Both the position numbers and the translations under genes were made by a program. From the IMG/VR virus record IMGVR_UViG_3300027969_000202, positions 1 to 39,456 of that record: DNA of 39,456 bases; one strand, given 5' to 3'. The notes beneath the pieces were generated by a model that did not search any database, was not told where the DNA came from, and saw only the letters and a list, made by a program, of their open reading frames with translations. Source of the stretch: a virus. Positions 8,705 to 16,578 of the stretch are shown one piece after another (position 1 is the first letter of the stretch; every line of letters begins with the position of its first letter).

Positions 8705-8719
8705 AAACAAGGAAATGAT

Positions 8720-8980
8720 ATGTTGGAAAAAGTTATCTCTGTCGATTTAATTGAAGTTGTTGAAAACGGCTGCATTCAAGTTCGCACCAAGACTGCTATC
8801 AAAGAAGATGGCGTTGAAATCAGTAGCAAGTTTCACCGCCATGTGGTTGCCCCTGGCGCTGACGTAAGCGCTGAAGATGCCAAAGTGCAAGCAATTGCCG
8901 CATCTATCCACACTCCTGAAGTGATTGCTGCATACGAAGCTGCCAATCCAGTTGTACAAATGCCCGAAATTCCAGCATAA
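8720..8980 (+). CDS. Small conserved phage protein, unknown
   Basis: An 86-aa acidic protein starting behind AAGGAA. The first half looks beta (VISVDLIEVVENGCIQVRTKT), the second half is helical and Ala-rich (AEDAKVQAIAASIHTPEVIAAYEAA). It sits between the spike genes and the scaffold. Similar short proteins occur near fibre genes in other phages. No motif gives a function. Confidence 0.6.
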   Translation: MLEKVISVDLIEVVENGCIQVRTKTAIKEDGVEISSKFHRHVVAPGADVSAEDAKVQAIAASIHTPEVIAAYEAANPVVQMPEIPA

Positions 8981-9015
8981 TATGCTGACAAACCGTATCG
9001 GCGAGGTTCACCGAG

Positions 9016-9029
9016 GAATCCAAGGATTC
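9016..9029 (+). promoter_or_regulatory. Palindrome overlapping the scaffold ribosome binding site
   Basis: GAATCCAAGGATTC is a perfect inverted repeat, able to form a 5-bp stem with loop CAAG. The best Shine-Dalgarno match for the scaffold start at 9037 (AAGGA, 9022-9026) lies within it. Folding could reduce scaffold translation. The effect is inferred. Confidence 0.4.
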
Positions 9030-9036
9030 AGAAAAC

Positions 9037-9813
9037 ATGACTGAAGAAGTCCAAGCCCTAGCGGAAGTAGACTCCGCGCCAACCACGGATGTGACGGCCA
9101 CACCTGAAGTTGCTGAAAGTACGCCGGAAGTAGCTGAAACACAGCCTGCCAAGACATTCTCGCAAGAGGAACTTGACGCTGCTATTGGCAAACGCCTCGC
9201 AAGAGAGCAACGTAAGTGGGAAAGAGAACAGCAACAACGATCTGCCGAAACGCAAATCGTGAAAGCAGCTCCGTCAGCATCCGTTGACCAGTTTGAAAGC
9301 CCTGAAGCCTATGCGGAAGCATTGGCATATCAGAAAGCTGAAGAACTATTGGCCAAACGTGAAGCGGCAAAGCAGCAGTCGCAAGTTCTTGAGAGTTATC
9401 ACGACTTGGAAGAAGAAGCTAGGACTAAGTATGACGACTTTGAACAAGTCGCCTACAACCCTAAACTTCCGATCACAAACGTGATGGCAGAAACGATTCA
9501 GTCTTCGGACGTTGGGCCTGAGTTAGCGTACTATCTCGGCTCTAATCCAAAAGAAGCAGATCGCATCTCACGCATGTCGCCATTGAGCCAGGCGAAGGAA
9601 ATTGGGAAAATTGAAGCCAAATTGGTTTCAGCGCCCCCAGTTAGAAAAACGACATCTGCGCCAGCGCCGATTTCACCTGTCACCGCACGCTCCGCTGGAG
9701 TGTCGGCTTACGATACAACTGATCCTCGGTCTACCAAGTCCATGAGTGCATCAGAATGGATTGAGGCCGAGCGCAAACGACAAGTGAAAAAGTGGGAAGC
9801 ACAGAACCGCTAA
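9037..9813 (+). CDS. Scaffolding protein (P22 gp8 role)
   Basis: A 258-aa, strongly charged, mostly helical protein directly upstream of the P22-type coat gene. It contains FSQEELDAAIGKRLAREQRKWE (about residues 41-62), a common scaffold motif, a Lys/Glu-rich coiled coil through about residue 125, and a basic C-terminal helix (ASEWIEAERKRQVKKWEAQNR) like the helix-turn-helix by which P22 scaffold binds coat. P22 gp8 is somewhat longer (303 aa). It builds the procapsid and then leaves. Together with the next gene this forms the standard scaffold-coat pair. Confidence 0.8.
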   Translation: MTEEVQALAEVDSAPTTDVTATPEVAESTPEVAETQPAKTFSQEELDAAIGKRLAREQRKWEREQQQRSAETQIVKAAPSASVDQFESPEAYAEALAYQKAEELLAKREAAKQQSQVLESYHDLEEEARTKYDDFEQVAYNPKLPITNVMAETIQSSDVGPELAYYLGSNPKEADRISRMSPLSQAKEIGKIEAKLVSAPPVRKTTSAPAPISPVTARSAGVSAYDTTDPRSTKSMSASEWIEAERKRQVKKWEAQNR

Positions 9814-9834
9814 TTTTTTTAAAGGACTTTTAAA

Positions 9835-11046
9835 ATGTCAAACAGTATTCTGACGATCGACATGATCACAAGAAAATCACTCGAAATCCTCGAGAACAAC
9901 CTTGTGATCACCCGTAACGTGAACCGCCAGTATGACGACAGCTTCGCTGTTGAAGGTGCTAAGATCGGTTCAACCCTCCGTATCCGTTTACCTGACCGCG
10001 CTTTGGTAACTGACGGCGCCGCCCTGCAAGTTCAGGACGACAACGAGCAGTTCACCACTTTGACCGTTGCCAGCCAAAAGCACATCGGTGTCAACTTCAC
10101 ATCTGCTGAATTGACCATGCAATTGGATGACTTCGCTGAGCGTGTGTTAAAGCCTCGTATCAGCCAGTTGGCATCTTCTATTGATGCAGACGTGGCCAAT
10201 GCGTACAAAACCATCGGTAACACCGTTGGTACACCTGGCACAACTCCTTCTACTTCTTTGGTCTTGTTGCAAGCCCAGCAGAAGCTGAATGAGAACGCAG
10301 CCGTGATGTCCCCACGTTACGCTACCGTGAACCCTGCTGCTAACGCTGGCTTGGTTGAAGGCATGAAAGGTCTGTTCAATCCTACAGACACTATCAGCAA
10401 GCAATTCAAGAACGGCATGATGGGCACTGGCGTGTTGGGCTTTGACGAGATCAACATGTCTCAGTCTATCAAGCAGCACACCACTGGCTCACGCAGTGCA
10501 ACAGCTTCTACATTGGTTAAGACCCCCGGCGTTACTGCCGAAGGTGCAACTTCCATTTTGTTAGAGCAAGGCTCTGTGTCCACAACCATCAAAGCTGGTG
10601 ACGTGTTTACTATCAGCGGTTGCAATGCTGTCAACCCACAAACCCGTGAATCCACTGGTTCGTTGTTCCAGTTCGTAGCTTTGGCTGATGCAACCGCTTC
10701 ATCCGGCACTTGGACTGTGACTGTGGCTCCTATGTACTCCGCTGCAAACGCACTGGCTACTGTGGATGTGTTGCCTGCAACTGGCGGTGTCGTAACCTTT
10801 GTTGGCGCTGCTTCTACTCAGTACGCACAGAACTTGGTCTACCATAAGGACGCCATAACGTTCGCAACGGCTGATCTCTTGCTGCCAATGGGGGTCGATA
10901 TGGCTGCTCGCGCAGTCCACAACGGTATTTCCTTGCGTATCGTACGTCAGTACGATATTAACAATGACCGTATGCCTTGCCGTATTGACGTTTTGTACGG
11001 TTTCAGCACAATTCGTCCACAAATGGCCTGCCGTATCTGGGGCTAA
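9835..11046 (+). CDS. Major coat protein, P22 gp5-like
   Basis: A 403-aa protein behind AAAGGA, close in length to P22 coat (430 aa). It opens with a helical arm (LTIDMITRKSLEILENNLVI), then R-x-YDDSF and the GSTLRIRLP segment typical of P22-like coats. A beta insertion rich in Gly, Thr and Ser at about residues 225-325 lies where the P22 telokin-like domain is. The C-terminal part holds MAARAVHNGISLRIVRQYDINNDRMPCR-DVLYG, the best conserved block of the family. It forms the icosahedral head. The next gene is separated by a strong terminator, as expected for the most abundant protein. Confidence 0.92.
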   Translation: MSNSILTIDMITRKSLEILENNLVITRNVNRQYDDSFAVEGAKIGSTLRIRLPDRALVTDGAALQVQDDNEQFTTLTVASQKHIGVNFTSAELTMQLDDFAERVLKPRISQLASSIDADVANAYKTIGNTVGTPGTTPSTSLVLLQAQQKLNENAAVMSPRYATVNPAANAGLVEGMKGLFNPTDTISKQFKNGMMGTGVLGFDEINMSQSIKQHTTGSRSATASTLVKTPGVTAEGATSILLEQGSVSTTIKAGDVFTISGCNAVNPQTRESTGSLFQFVALADATASSGTWTVTVAPMYSAANALATVDVLPATGGVVTFVGAASTQYAQNLVYHKDAITFATADLLLPMGVDMAARAVHNGISLRIVRQYDINNDRMPCRIDVLYGFSTIRPQMACRIWG

Positions 11047-11052
11047 TCTGAA

Positions 11053-11075
11053 TACCCCTTCGGGGGTTTCATTTT
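11053..11075 (+). terminator. UUCG-tetraloop terminator after coat gene
   Basis: ACCCC (11054-11058) pairs with GGGGT (11063-11067) across a TTCG loop, followed by TTCATTTT. The C(UUCG)G loop is very stable. It lies just after the coat stop and probably trims or attenuates transcription beyond the coat gene. Confidence 0.75.
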
Positions 11076-11100
11076 GTAACATCTTTTAAAGGAATTTATC

Positions 11101-11505
11101 ATGGCATTACCTAATGGTACAAGTGGCTATCAAGTTGGCGCAGGCAATACAAGCGAAGCGCTACTGATCGTCCAAGGCGCACCTCTTGCAATTACTGCAA
11201 CAACTGCAACCCTAACTGGCGCTCAAATGGCCGTTGGTTTGATTACCAGCAACACTTCGGCTGACACCGTTGTTACGTTGCCTACTGTTGCTGATTTGGA
11301 AGCCGCAATTAGCAGCGCCCAAAAAGTCAACGCTGCATTTGACTTTGCAGTTGCCGTTGATGACACTGCTTATCAACTCACATTGTCTACCGCTACTGGT
11401 TGGACTTTGCTCGGTAACATGGTGGTGTTGGAAAACACCGGCGCCTTGTTCCGCGCTCGTAAAACTGGCGATGGTTCTTGGACTTTGTACCGCATTGCGG
11501 GCTAA
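11101..11505 (+). CDS. Small head structural protein, unknown
   Basis: A 134-aa beta-rich protein (Ala/Thr/Gly/Val) behind AAAGGAA, between two hairpins. The segment ATLTGAQMAVGLITSNTSADTVVTLPT resembles a repeated small domain found in many phage fibre and decoration proteins. The C-terminus WTLYRIAG closes a strand pair. As the first gene after the coat, with its own punctuation, it may be a decoration protein made in quantity. The same general domain can be seen in the C-terminal half of the protein at 14334. Confidence 0.55.
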   Translation: MALPNGTSGYQVGAGNTSEALLIVQGAPLAITATTATLTGAQMAVGLITSNTSADTVVTLPTVADLEAAISSAQKVNAAFDFAVAVDDTAYQLTLSTATGWTLLGNMVVLENTGALFRARKTGDGSWTLYRIAG

Positions 11506-11509
11506 ATTA

Positions 11510-11537
11510 AATGGGGGTCTAAACAGCCCCCATTTTT
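11510..11537 (+). terminator. Intrinsic terminator
   Basis: AATGGGGG (11510-11517) pairs perfectly with CCCCCATT (11527-11534), followed by TTT. It lies between two small head genes. Confidence 0.75.
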
Positions 11538-11549
11538 AAAGGAAACATC

Positions 11550-11969
11550 ATGCCATCAAATACCCAAGCGGTAGGTGTCGCGTATAGCGATCCTGAATTT
11601 ACCACCTGCTATGCAAGCCAAGAAATTGGTTACGCAACTGGCGCACAGGGAACTGTGACACAAGCAACTAGCAAATCGACTGGCGTGACTTTGAACAAGT
11701 CTGCTGGCCGCATCACAATGCACGACGCAGCTTTGGCGGCGGGTGTAGCGGTGTCGTTTGTCTTAACTAACAGCGCAATTTCTATTAACGACACAATCAT
11801 TGTGAACGTTTCTAGTAATACCACTGGTAGCGCTGCTGGTGCTTACACCACTTACGTTTCTTATCTAGCTGCTGGTTCTGCTTTGATCACGTTGCGGAAT
11901 TTGACTGCGGCGACTTCTTACTCAGAAGCTGTCATTATCAATTTTGCGATCATCCACGGCGCAACCTAA
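11550..11969 (+). CDS. Small head structural protein, unknown
   Basis: A 139-aa protein behind AAAGGAA, poor in charge and predicted to be a beta-sandwich: long alternating strands such as AGVAVSFVLTNSAI and DTIIVNVSS, ending in AVIINFAIIHG. This type is frequent next to coat genes in environmental phages. A head decoration role is plausible but unproven. It is bracketed by hairpins at 11510 and 11973. Confidence 0.55.
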   Translation: MPSNTQAVGVAYSDPEFTTCYASQEIGYATGAQGTVTQATSKSTGVTLNKSAGRITMHDAALAAGVAVSFVLTNSAISINDTIIVNVSSNTTGSAAGAYTTYVSYLAAGSALITLRNLTAATSYSEAVIINFAIIHGAT

Positions 11970-11972
11970 CCA

Positions 11973-11995
11973 AAAGGGGGCTAATCACCCCCTTT
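11973..11995 (+). terminator. Hairpin directly before a start codon
   Basis: AAAGGGGG (11973-11980) pairs with CCCCCTTT (11988-11995) across CTAATCA. No long T-run follows, and the next ATG is only six bases on. The G-run, the only purine-rich stretch before that ATG, is locked in the stem, so the hairpin may limit translation as well as transcription. Confidence 0.5.
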
Positions 11996-12000
11996 CTAAT

Positions 12001-12186
12001 ATGAACATTACAATGTTTCACCCCATCCACGGTGCTAAAGTTGCCACAATGGAACTTGAAGCCGAAATGGATGAAAAGAATGGCTGGACTCGCTATAATC
12101 CAGATACGCCTTCTGAACCTGAAGCGGCTCCTGTGAACGTGCTGGAAGTTAAGCGCCGTAGAAAAGTGACTACTGAAGAGGTCTAA
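12001..12186 (+). CDS. Small hypothetical protein (61 aa)
   Basis: I chose the ATG at 12001, just after the hairpin, because an upstream in-frame ATG at 11944 lies inside the previous gene. No normal ribosome site precedes it. The protein starts MNITMFHPIHGAKVATMELEAEMDEKNGW and ends in a basic tail, KRRRKVTTEE. It lies two bases before the gp4-like gene, so the two are probably coupled. Possibly a small head-completion helper; no family recognised. Confidence 0.55.
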   Translation: MNITMFHPIHGAKVATMELEAEMDEKNGWTRYNPDTPSEPEAAPVNVLEVKRRRKVTTEEV

Positions 12187-12188
12187 GC

Positions 12189-12902
12189 ATGACAACGTAC
12201 ACCGCTGGCGAACAAATCAATCGGGCGCTTCGGCTCCTTGGCGTGCTTGCTGAAGGTGAGACGCCCTCTGCGGCCACGTCCCAAGACGCCTTGATGGCGC
12301 TCAATCAGATGATTGACTCGTGGCAAACCGAGCGTCTGTCAGTGTTCTCCACGCAAGATCAAATCTTCTCATGGCCTTCAAGCCTTATCAGCCGCACCCT
12401 TGGCCCGACTGGTGACTTCATAGGCAACCGCCCCATTTTGCTTGACGATGCTACCTATTTCAAAGCGCCCAACGGCGTGTCGTATGGCATCAAAATGATT
12501 AACCAACAGCAGTACAACGGTATTGCTGTTAAGACCGTAACGTCTACATACCCGCAAGTGATGTGGGTCAACATGACGTTTCCTAACATTGAGATATACC
12601 TTTACCCTCGGCCAACACAAGTTTTAGAGTTTCACTTTGTGTCGGTTGAAGAGCTGAACAACCCTGCCAACTTGTCCACGGTTTTGTACTACCCACCAGG
12701 CTATCTGCGTGCGTTTACATACAACTTGGCCATGGAGTTTGCGCCTGAGTTTGGCGTTGAGCCAAGTCCACAAGTGCAGCGCATTGCGATGACTTCCAAG
12801 CGTGATCTGAAGCGCATCAACAACCCAGATGACGTGATGGCACTGCCTTACGCATTGGTGGCCAACCGCCAGCGTTTCAACATCTATGCCGGTAACTATT
12901 GA
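12189..12902 (+). CDS. Head-tail connector / tail accessory factor, P22 gp4-like
   Basis: A 237-aa protein opening with TAGEQINRALRLLGVLAEGETPS and D-LMALNQMIDSWQTERL. This helical hallmark belongs to the P22 gp4 family, which closes the portal after packaging and joins it to the tail. P22 gp4 is 166 aa; this protein is longer, as in many environmental relatives, with an added beta region (about residues 95-160, YLYPRPTQVLEFHF). It precedes the gp10-like gene with an overlapping stop and start (TGATG), the same gene order as P22. Confidence 0.85.
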   Translation: MTTYTAGEQINRALRLLGVLAEGETPSAATSQDALMALNQMIDSWQTERLSVFSTQDQIFSWPSSLISRTLGPTGDFIGNRPILLDDATYFKAPNGVSYGIKMINQQQYNGIAVKTVTSTYPQVMWVNMTFPNIEIYLYPRPTQVLEFHFVSVEELNNPANLSTVLYYPPGYLRAFTYNLAMEFAPEFGVEPSPQVQRIAMTSKRDLKRINNPDDVMALPYALVANRQRFNIYAGNY

Positions 12903-14341
12903 TGAAGACGCCGATTCTTGGCTCCACTTACGTCACCCGAAGCGTCAATGCAGCAGACGCTCGGATGGTCAACCTTTTCCCCGAGATTGTCCCCGAGGCC
13001 GGTAAAGAACCTGCGTTCCTAAACCGCGCCCCTGGTCTAAAGCTACTCTCAACAGTTGGCCTTGGCCCGATCCGAGGTCTGTGGGCGTTCTCGGCTAACG
13101 ATGGTGTTGGCTTTGTAGTGTCTGGCACTCAGCTTTACAAAATCAACAACGCCTACGTTCCTACGCTGATCGGCACGGTGGCGGGCACTGGCCCTGTCAG
13201 TCTGGCTGACAACGGCACGCAGTTGTTCATTGCGGCCAATGGCCCCAGCTACATCTACAACAACACCACAAACGCTTTTGGCCAGATCACTGACCCAGAC
13301 TTCCCAGGCGCTGTGACAGTGTGCTATCTGGATGGCTACTTTGTGTTCAATCAGCCCAACAGCCAGTTGATGTGGGTGACACAGCTGCTAGACGGCACAT
13401 CCATTGACCCGCTAGAATTTGTCAGCACCGAAGGCTCGCCTGACGGCCTGCTTGCCGTTGTGTCCAACTTCCGCGAAGTCTGGGCCTTTGGCACAAACTC
13501 AATTGAAGTCTGGTACGACTCTGGCGCTACAGATTTCCCCTTACAGCGCATCCAAGGCGCGTTTAACGAGTTAGGGTGCGCTGCCCCTTACTCTATAGCC
13601 AAAATGGACAACGGCCTGTTCTGGCTTGGCCGTGACCGCCGTGGCCAAGGTATCGTCTACCGTGCCAATGGTTACACCGGCGTGCGCATTTCCACACACG
13701 CTGTTGAGTGGCAGATCCAGCAGTACGCTGACATGTCGGACGCTATTGCTTACACCTATCAGCAAGACGGCCACAGCTTTTATGTGTTGATCTTCCCTAC
13801 CGCCAATACAACGTGGGTCTACGATGCGGCAACGCAAGCCTGGCATGAGCGTGCAGGCTTTGTCGATGGCGCGTTTACCCGCCACCGCAGTAACTGCCAG
13901 ATGGCGTTTAACAACAAGATTGTTGTGGGTGACTTTGAGAACGGCAACATCTATGCGTTTGACCTAGATGACTATTCGGACAACGGTAGCATCCAAAAGT
14001 GGCTACGTTCATGGCGTGCCTTGCCAACCGGCACTAACACCCTCAAACGTACAACCCAGCACATGATGCAACTCGATTGCGAGTCTGGCGTGGGTTTAAA
14101 CCTTGGCCAAGGCGAAGACCCTCAAGTCATGCTCCGGTGGTCAGACGATGGCGGCCACACATGGTCAAACGAGCATTGGGCGTCCATGGGCAAGATTGGT
14201 CAATATTACAAACGTGTAATCTGGCGGCGGCTTGGCATGACTGTCAAACTGCGTGATCGCGTCTATGAAATATCGGCTACTGACCCTGTGAAAATTGCAA
14301 TCATGGGCGCAGAACTTATGCTGAGTCCAACGAATGCCTAG
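12902..14341 (+). CDS. Packaged DNA stabilisation protein, P22 gp10-like
   Basis: I use the ATG at 12902, which overlaps the preceding stop, rather than the in-frame TTG at 12899. The 479-aa product matches P22 gp10 (472 aa) in length. The opening TPILGSTYVTRSVNAADARM-NLFPE is the recognisable family start. The body is a beta-propeller-like set of repeats with WAF, FWLGRD and Y-Q-DGHSFYVL segments. In P22, gp10 binds gp4 to seal the portal and forms the hub that holds the needle and tailspikes. The gene overlaps the next one by eight bases. Confidence 0.9.
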   Translation: MKTPILGSTYVTRSVNAADARMVNLFPEIVPEAGKEPAFLNRAPGLKLLSTVGLGPIRGLWAFSANDGVGFVVSGTQLYKINNAYVPTLIGTVAGTGPVSLADNGTQLFIAANGPSYIYNNTTNAFGQITDPDFPGAVTVCYLDGYFVFNQPNSQLMWVTQLLDGTSIDPLEFVSTEGSPDGLLAVVSNFREVWAFGTNSIEVWYDSGATDFPLQRIQGAFNELGCAAPYSIAKMDNGLFWLGRDRRGQGIVYRANGYTGVRISTHAVEWQIQQYADMSDAIAYTYQQDGHSFYVLIFPTANTTWVYDAATQAWHERAGFVDGAFTRHRSNCQMAFNNKIVVGDFENGNIYAFDLDDYSDNGSIQKWLRSWRALPTGTNTLKRTTQHMMQLDCESGVGLNLGQGEDPQVMLRWSDDGGHTWSNEHWASMGKIGQYYKRVIWRRLGMTVKLRDRVYEISATDPVKIAIMGAELMLSPTNA

Positions 14342-15029
14342 CCCTAACGCTACGCCAACGCCGATCACGCCGCCGCGAGTGCCGCTGATTGACCCTCGCA
14401 CGAATCTGATTGACCGCGCTTGGTACTTGTTCTTTCTGTCGCTCAATAACATTGCAACAAATGTTGTTGATGACGTTAACCTTGGCACTGATTCAATATC
14501 CTTGATTGCGTCTTATGACGCCGCTTTGCTGTCGGTCAATCAAGAACTGCAAACCCTGCCACCAGTAGTTACCCTAACAGCACCTGACGTATTGGGCGAC
14601 TGTTGTTCGGCTTTGGTGTCCCAGACGGCTGAGATGCAAAAGCAGATTGAGGCTTTGCAAGTCCAACCGATTGTTGACGTTGCATCTATCACTGCCGCCA
14701 TTAACGCTGCATCATCAGCGCCTGTTACCAAGACTGCTGACTTTACGGTAGCTGACAATGAGACTTGGCTCATCAATAACAAGTCAGGCTCGACTTGTAC
14801 GGTAACTCTACCCACGGCAAGCGCATGGTCGGGTAGGTATCTGACTTTTAAGAACATGCAGGCTCAGACTTTGGTGTCTGCATCTAGCAACGTTGTGCCA
14901 ATCGACAGCACCAGTGCTGGCACAGCAATCCTCTTGGCAGTTGTAGGAAATTGGGCGACAATGGTGTCTGACGGCACAAATTGGGTCATCATGCAACAAG
15001 CCGCAAACAACTGCCTCTTATTGGAGTAA
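14334..15029 (+). CDS. Possible tail needle / tail-tip protein (gp26 position)
   Basis: A 231-aa protein in the position and size of P22 gp26 (233 aa), directly after the gp10-like gene. The N-terminus PRVPLIDPRTNLIDRAWYLFF is a conserved plug-like segment in relatives. A short coil follows (SQTAEMQKQIEALQ, about residues 97-110). The C-terminal half is a beta domain (TKTADFTVADNETWLINN) like those on fibre tips. It lacks the long trimeric coiled coil of the real P22 needle, so needle is a positional guess. It could instead be a tail-knob or adaptor protein. Confidence 0.5.
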   Translation: MPSPNATPTPITPPRVPLIDPRTNLIDRAWYLFFLSLNNIATNVVDDVNLGTDSISLIASYDAALLSVNQELQTLPPVVTLTAPDVLGDCCSALVSQTAEMQKQIEALQVQPIVDVASITAAINAASSAPVTKTADFTVADNETWLINNKSGSTCTVTLPTASAWSGRYLTFKNMQAQTLVSASSNVVPIDSTSAGTAILLAVVGNWATMVSDGTNWVIMQQAANNCLLLE

Positions 15030-15032
15030 ACC

Positions 15033-15368
15033 ATGACAGTCACCGTCAAAGTCCTCGTACCGGCCAAGTATGCCGAGAACGCCCAAACAACCCAGTACAC
15101 CGCGACTGGCGTTACGGCCATCATCGACAAGTTCACCGCGACTAACATCACTGCCACGGCAGCGACTATCAGCGTGAACTTGGTCACAGTGTCTGGCTCG
15201 GCTGGCAACACCAACTTGATTACCAAGACCAAGACCTTGCAAGCGTCTGAGGTCTATACGTTCCCAGAACTGGTTGGCCAAGTCCTTGGCGTTGGCGACT
15301 TTATCAGTACAATTGCAGGCACAGCCAGTGCAATCAACATTCGCGTTTCTGGACGTGAGGTGACCTGA
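15033..15368 (+). CDS. Small tail-associated structural protein, unknown
   Basis: A 111-aa beta-rich protein behind TTGGAG, three bases after the previous stop. Repeated short Thr/Val strands (TVTVKVLVP, TATAATISVNLVTVSG, INIRVSGRE) suggest a single Ig-like or jelly-roll domain. It lies among tail-completion genes and ends exactly where the acetyltransferase begins, so it is part of the late operon. No specific family recognised. Confidence 0.5.
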   Translation: MTVTVKVLVPAKYAENAQTTQYTATGVTAIIDKFTATNITATAATISVNLVTVSGSAGNTNLITKTKTLQASEVYTFPELVGQVLGVGDFISTIAGTASAINIRVSGREVT

Positions 15369-15835
15369 TGCTTGTTCGCAAGGCTACTGAAACTGATTTA
15401 CCCGAGTACATTAAGTTGGCGCAGGCGTTTCACACTGCATCGCCAATGCACGGGTCAATTGGTTTTGATGTGCCTGGTTATTCACAGTTTTATCTGTCCT
15501 CGCTACAAAACGACAGCATTGGCATTTGGCTTGCGGAAATTGAAAATAACATTGTTGGTATATGCGGCGCTCTTGTATACCCACTTTATTTCAACCCTTC
15601 AGCGCTTGTTGTACAAGAGCTATGGTGGTGGCTAACGCCAGCTTCACGGGGTAGCGGCGCTGGTGGTCAAATGTTCAAACAAATTGAGCAATGGGCAAAA
15701 GACAAGAACGCATCTGCATTATTTATGATTGCTTTAGAAGACAATCGGGCAAAAAAGATGGAAAATCTCTATATCCGCGCTGGCTTTAAGCCAATGGAAC
15801 GCACATTTATCAAAGAGGTCACTTCATGGCAATAG
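15368..15835 (+). CDS. GNAT-family N-acetyltransferase
   Basis: A 155-aa protein with GNAT fold features: an N-terminal VRKAT-TDLPEYIKLA helix, central strands (IGIWLAEIENNIVGICGALV), and the acetyl-CoA loop RGSGAGG at residues 94-100 followed by a helix. The C-terminal NLYIRAGFKPMERTFIKE is the usual final GNAT strand pair. It transfers an acetyl group from acetyl-CoA to an amine. The substrate is unknown. Its start overlaps the previous stop, and its end overlaps the first ejection protein gene by ten bases, so it is made with virion proteins. It takes the place held by gp14 in P22. Confidence 0.85.
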   Translation: MLVRKATETDLPEYIKLAQAFHTASPMHGSIGFDVPGYSQFYLSSLQNDSIGIWLAEIENNIVGICGALVYPLYFNPSALVVQELWWWLTPASRGSGAGGQMFKQIEQWAKDKNASALFMIALEDNRAKKMENLYIRAGFKPMERTFIKEVTSWQ

Positions 15836-16569
15836 GAACCGCAACCGCAATTCTTGGCGCTGCTGCACTTGGAGCGCTCAGTTCTAACAAAGCGGCTAAA
15901 ACACAAGCTAGTGCCGCTGGTCAAGCGGCTGAGCTTCAAAAAAGTCAATATGAGCAAACACGAGAAGACCAAGCGCCTTATCGTACAGCTGGTTATAACG
16001 CATTAGCTGAAATGCAGCGCACGGCGGGTAATGTGCCTGGTGCGTTTAAATTTGGTAATGAAGCTATGTACCAAGATCCAGGCTATGCTTTCCGATTGTC
16101 AGAAGGCCAAAAGGCTCTTGACCGTAGCGCTGCTGCCCGTGGTGGTTTGATCTCTGGTGGTGCTTTAAAAGCGGCTACTCGATACGGTCAAGACATGGGT
16201 TCGCAAGAATATCAAGCTGCTTACAACCGTGCATTAACTGGATATAACACTGGTGTGGCCAGCGAAAACCAGTTGTACAACCGTCAAGCAGGGTTAGCCG
16301 GTATTGGTCAAACGGCCACTAATCTAGTTGGCCAAGCCGGTCAAAATTACGCAACCAACGCAGGCAATGCTATGGGCGCAGGCGCTCAAGCCGCAGCATC
16401 TGGTTATATGGGCATGGCAAACGCTGCCGGTCAAGGTGTCGGTCAGTATTTGAACTATACCAGCAACAATAATTTGATTGACGCATTGCAGAGAAATCAA
16501 AATATGCAATTAATAAATACTGGTGGATTTTCTAACACGCCATCGTATATGGTTAACCCAAATCGATAA
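15826..16569 (+). CDS. DNA ejection / transfer protein, P22 gp7-like
   Basis: A 247-aa Ala/Gly/Gln-rich protein close in size to P22 gp7 (229 aa). The N-terminus is hydrophobic (TATAILGAAALGALSS), which suits membrane entry. The block EQTREDQAPYRTAGYNALAE, then DPGYAFRLSEGQKALDRSAAARGGLISGGALKAATRYGQD, is the known signature of proteins annotated as phage DNA transfer protein. It should be carried in the virion and help form the conduit for DNA across the cell envelope. It is the first of three ejection genes in P22 order. Confidence 0.8.
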   Translation: MAIGTATAILGAAALGALSSNKAAKTQASAAGQAAELQKSQYEQTREDQAPYRTAGYNALAEMQRTAGNVPGAFKFGNEAMYQDPGYAFRLSEGQKALDRSAAARGGLISGGALKAATRYGQDMGSQEYQAAYNRALTGYNTGVASENQLYNRQAGLAGIGQTATNLVGQAGQNYATNAGNAMGAGAQAAASGYMGMANAAGQGVGQYLNYTSNNNLIDALQRNQNMQLINTGGFSNTPSYMVNPNR

Positions 16570-16578
16570 GGATTAAAC

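Noticed and set aside
9058-9255. 65-aa antisense frame over the scaffold
   Set aside because: Shadow frame without a start signal.
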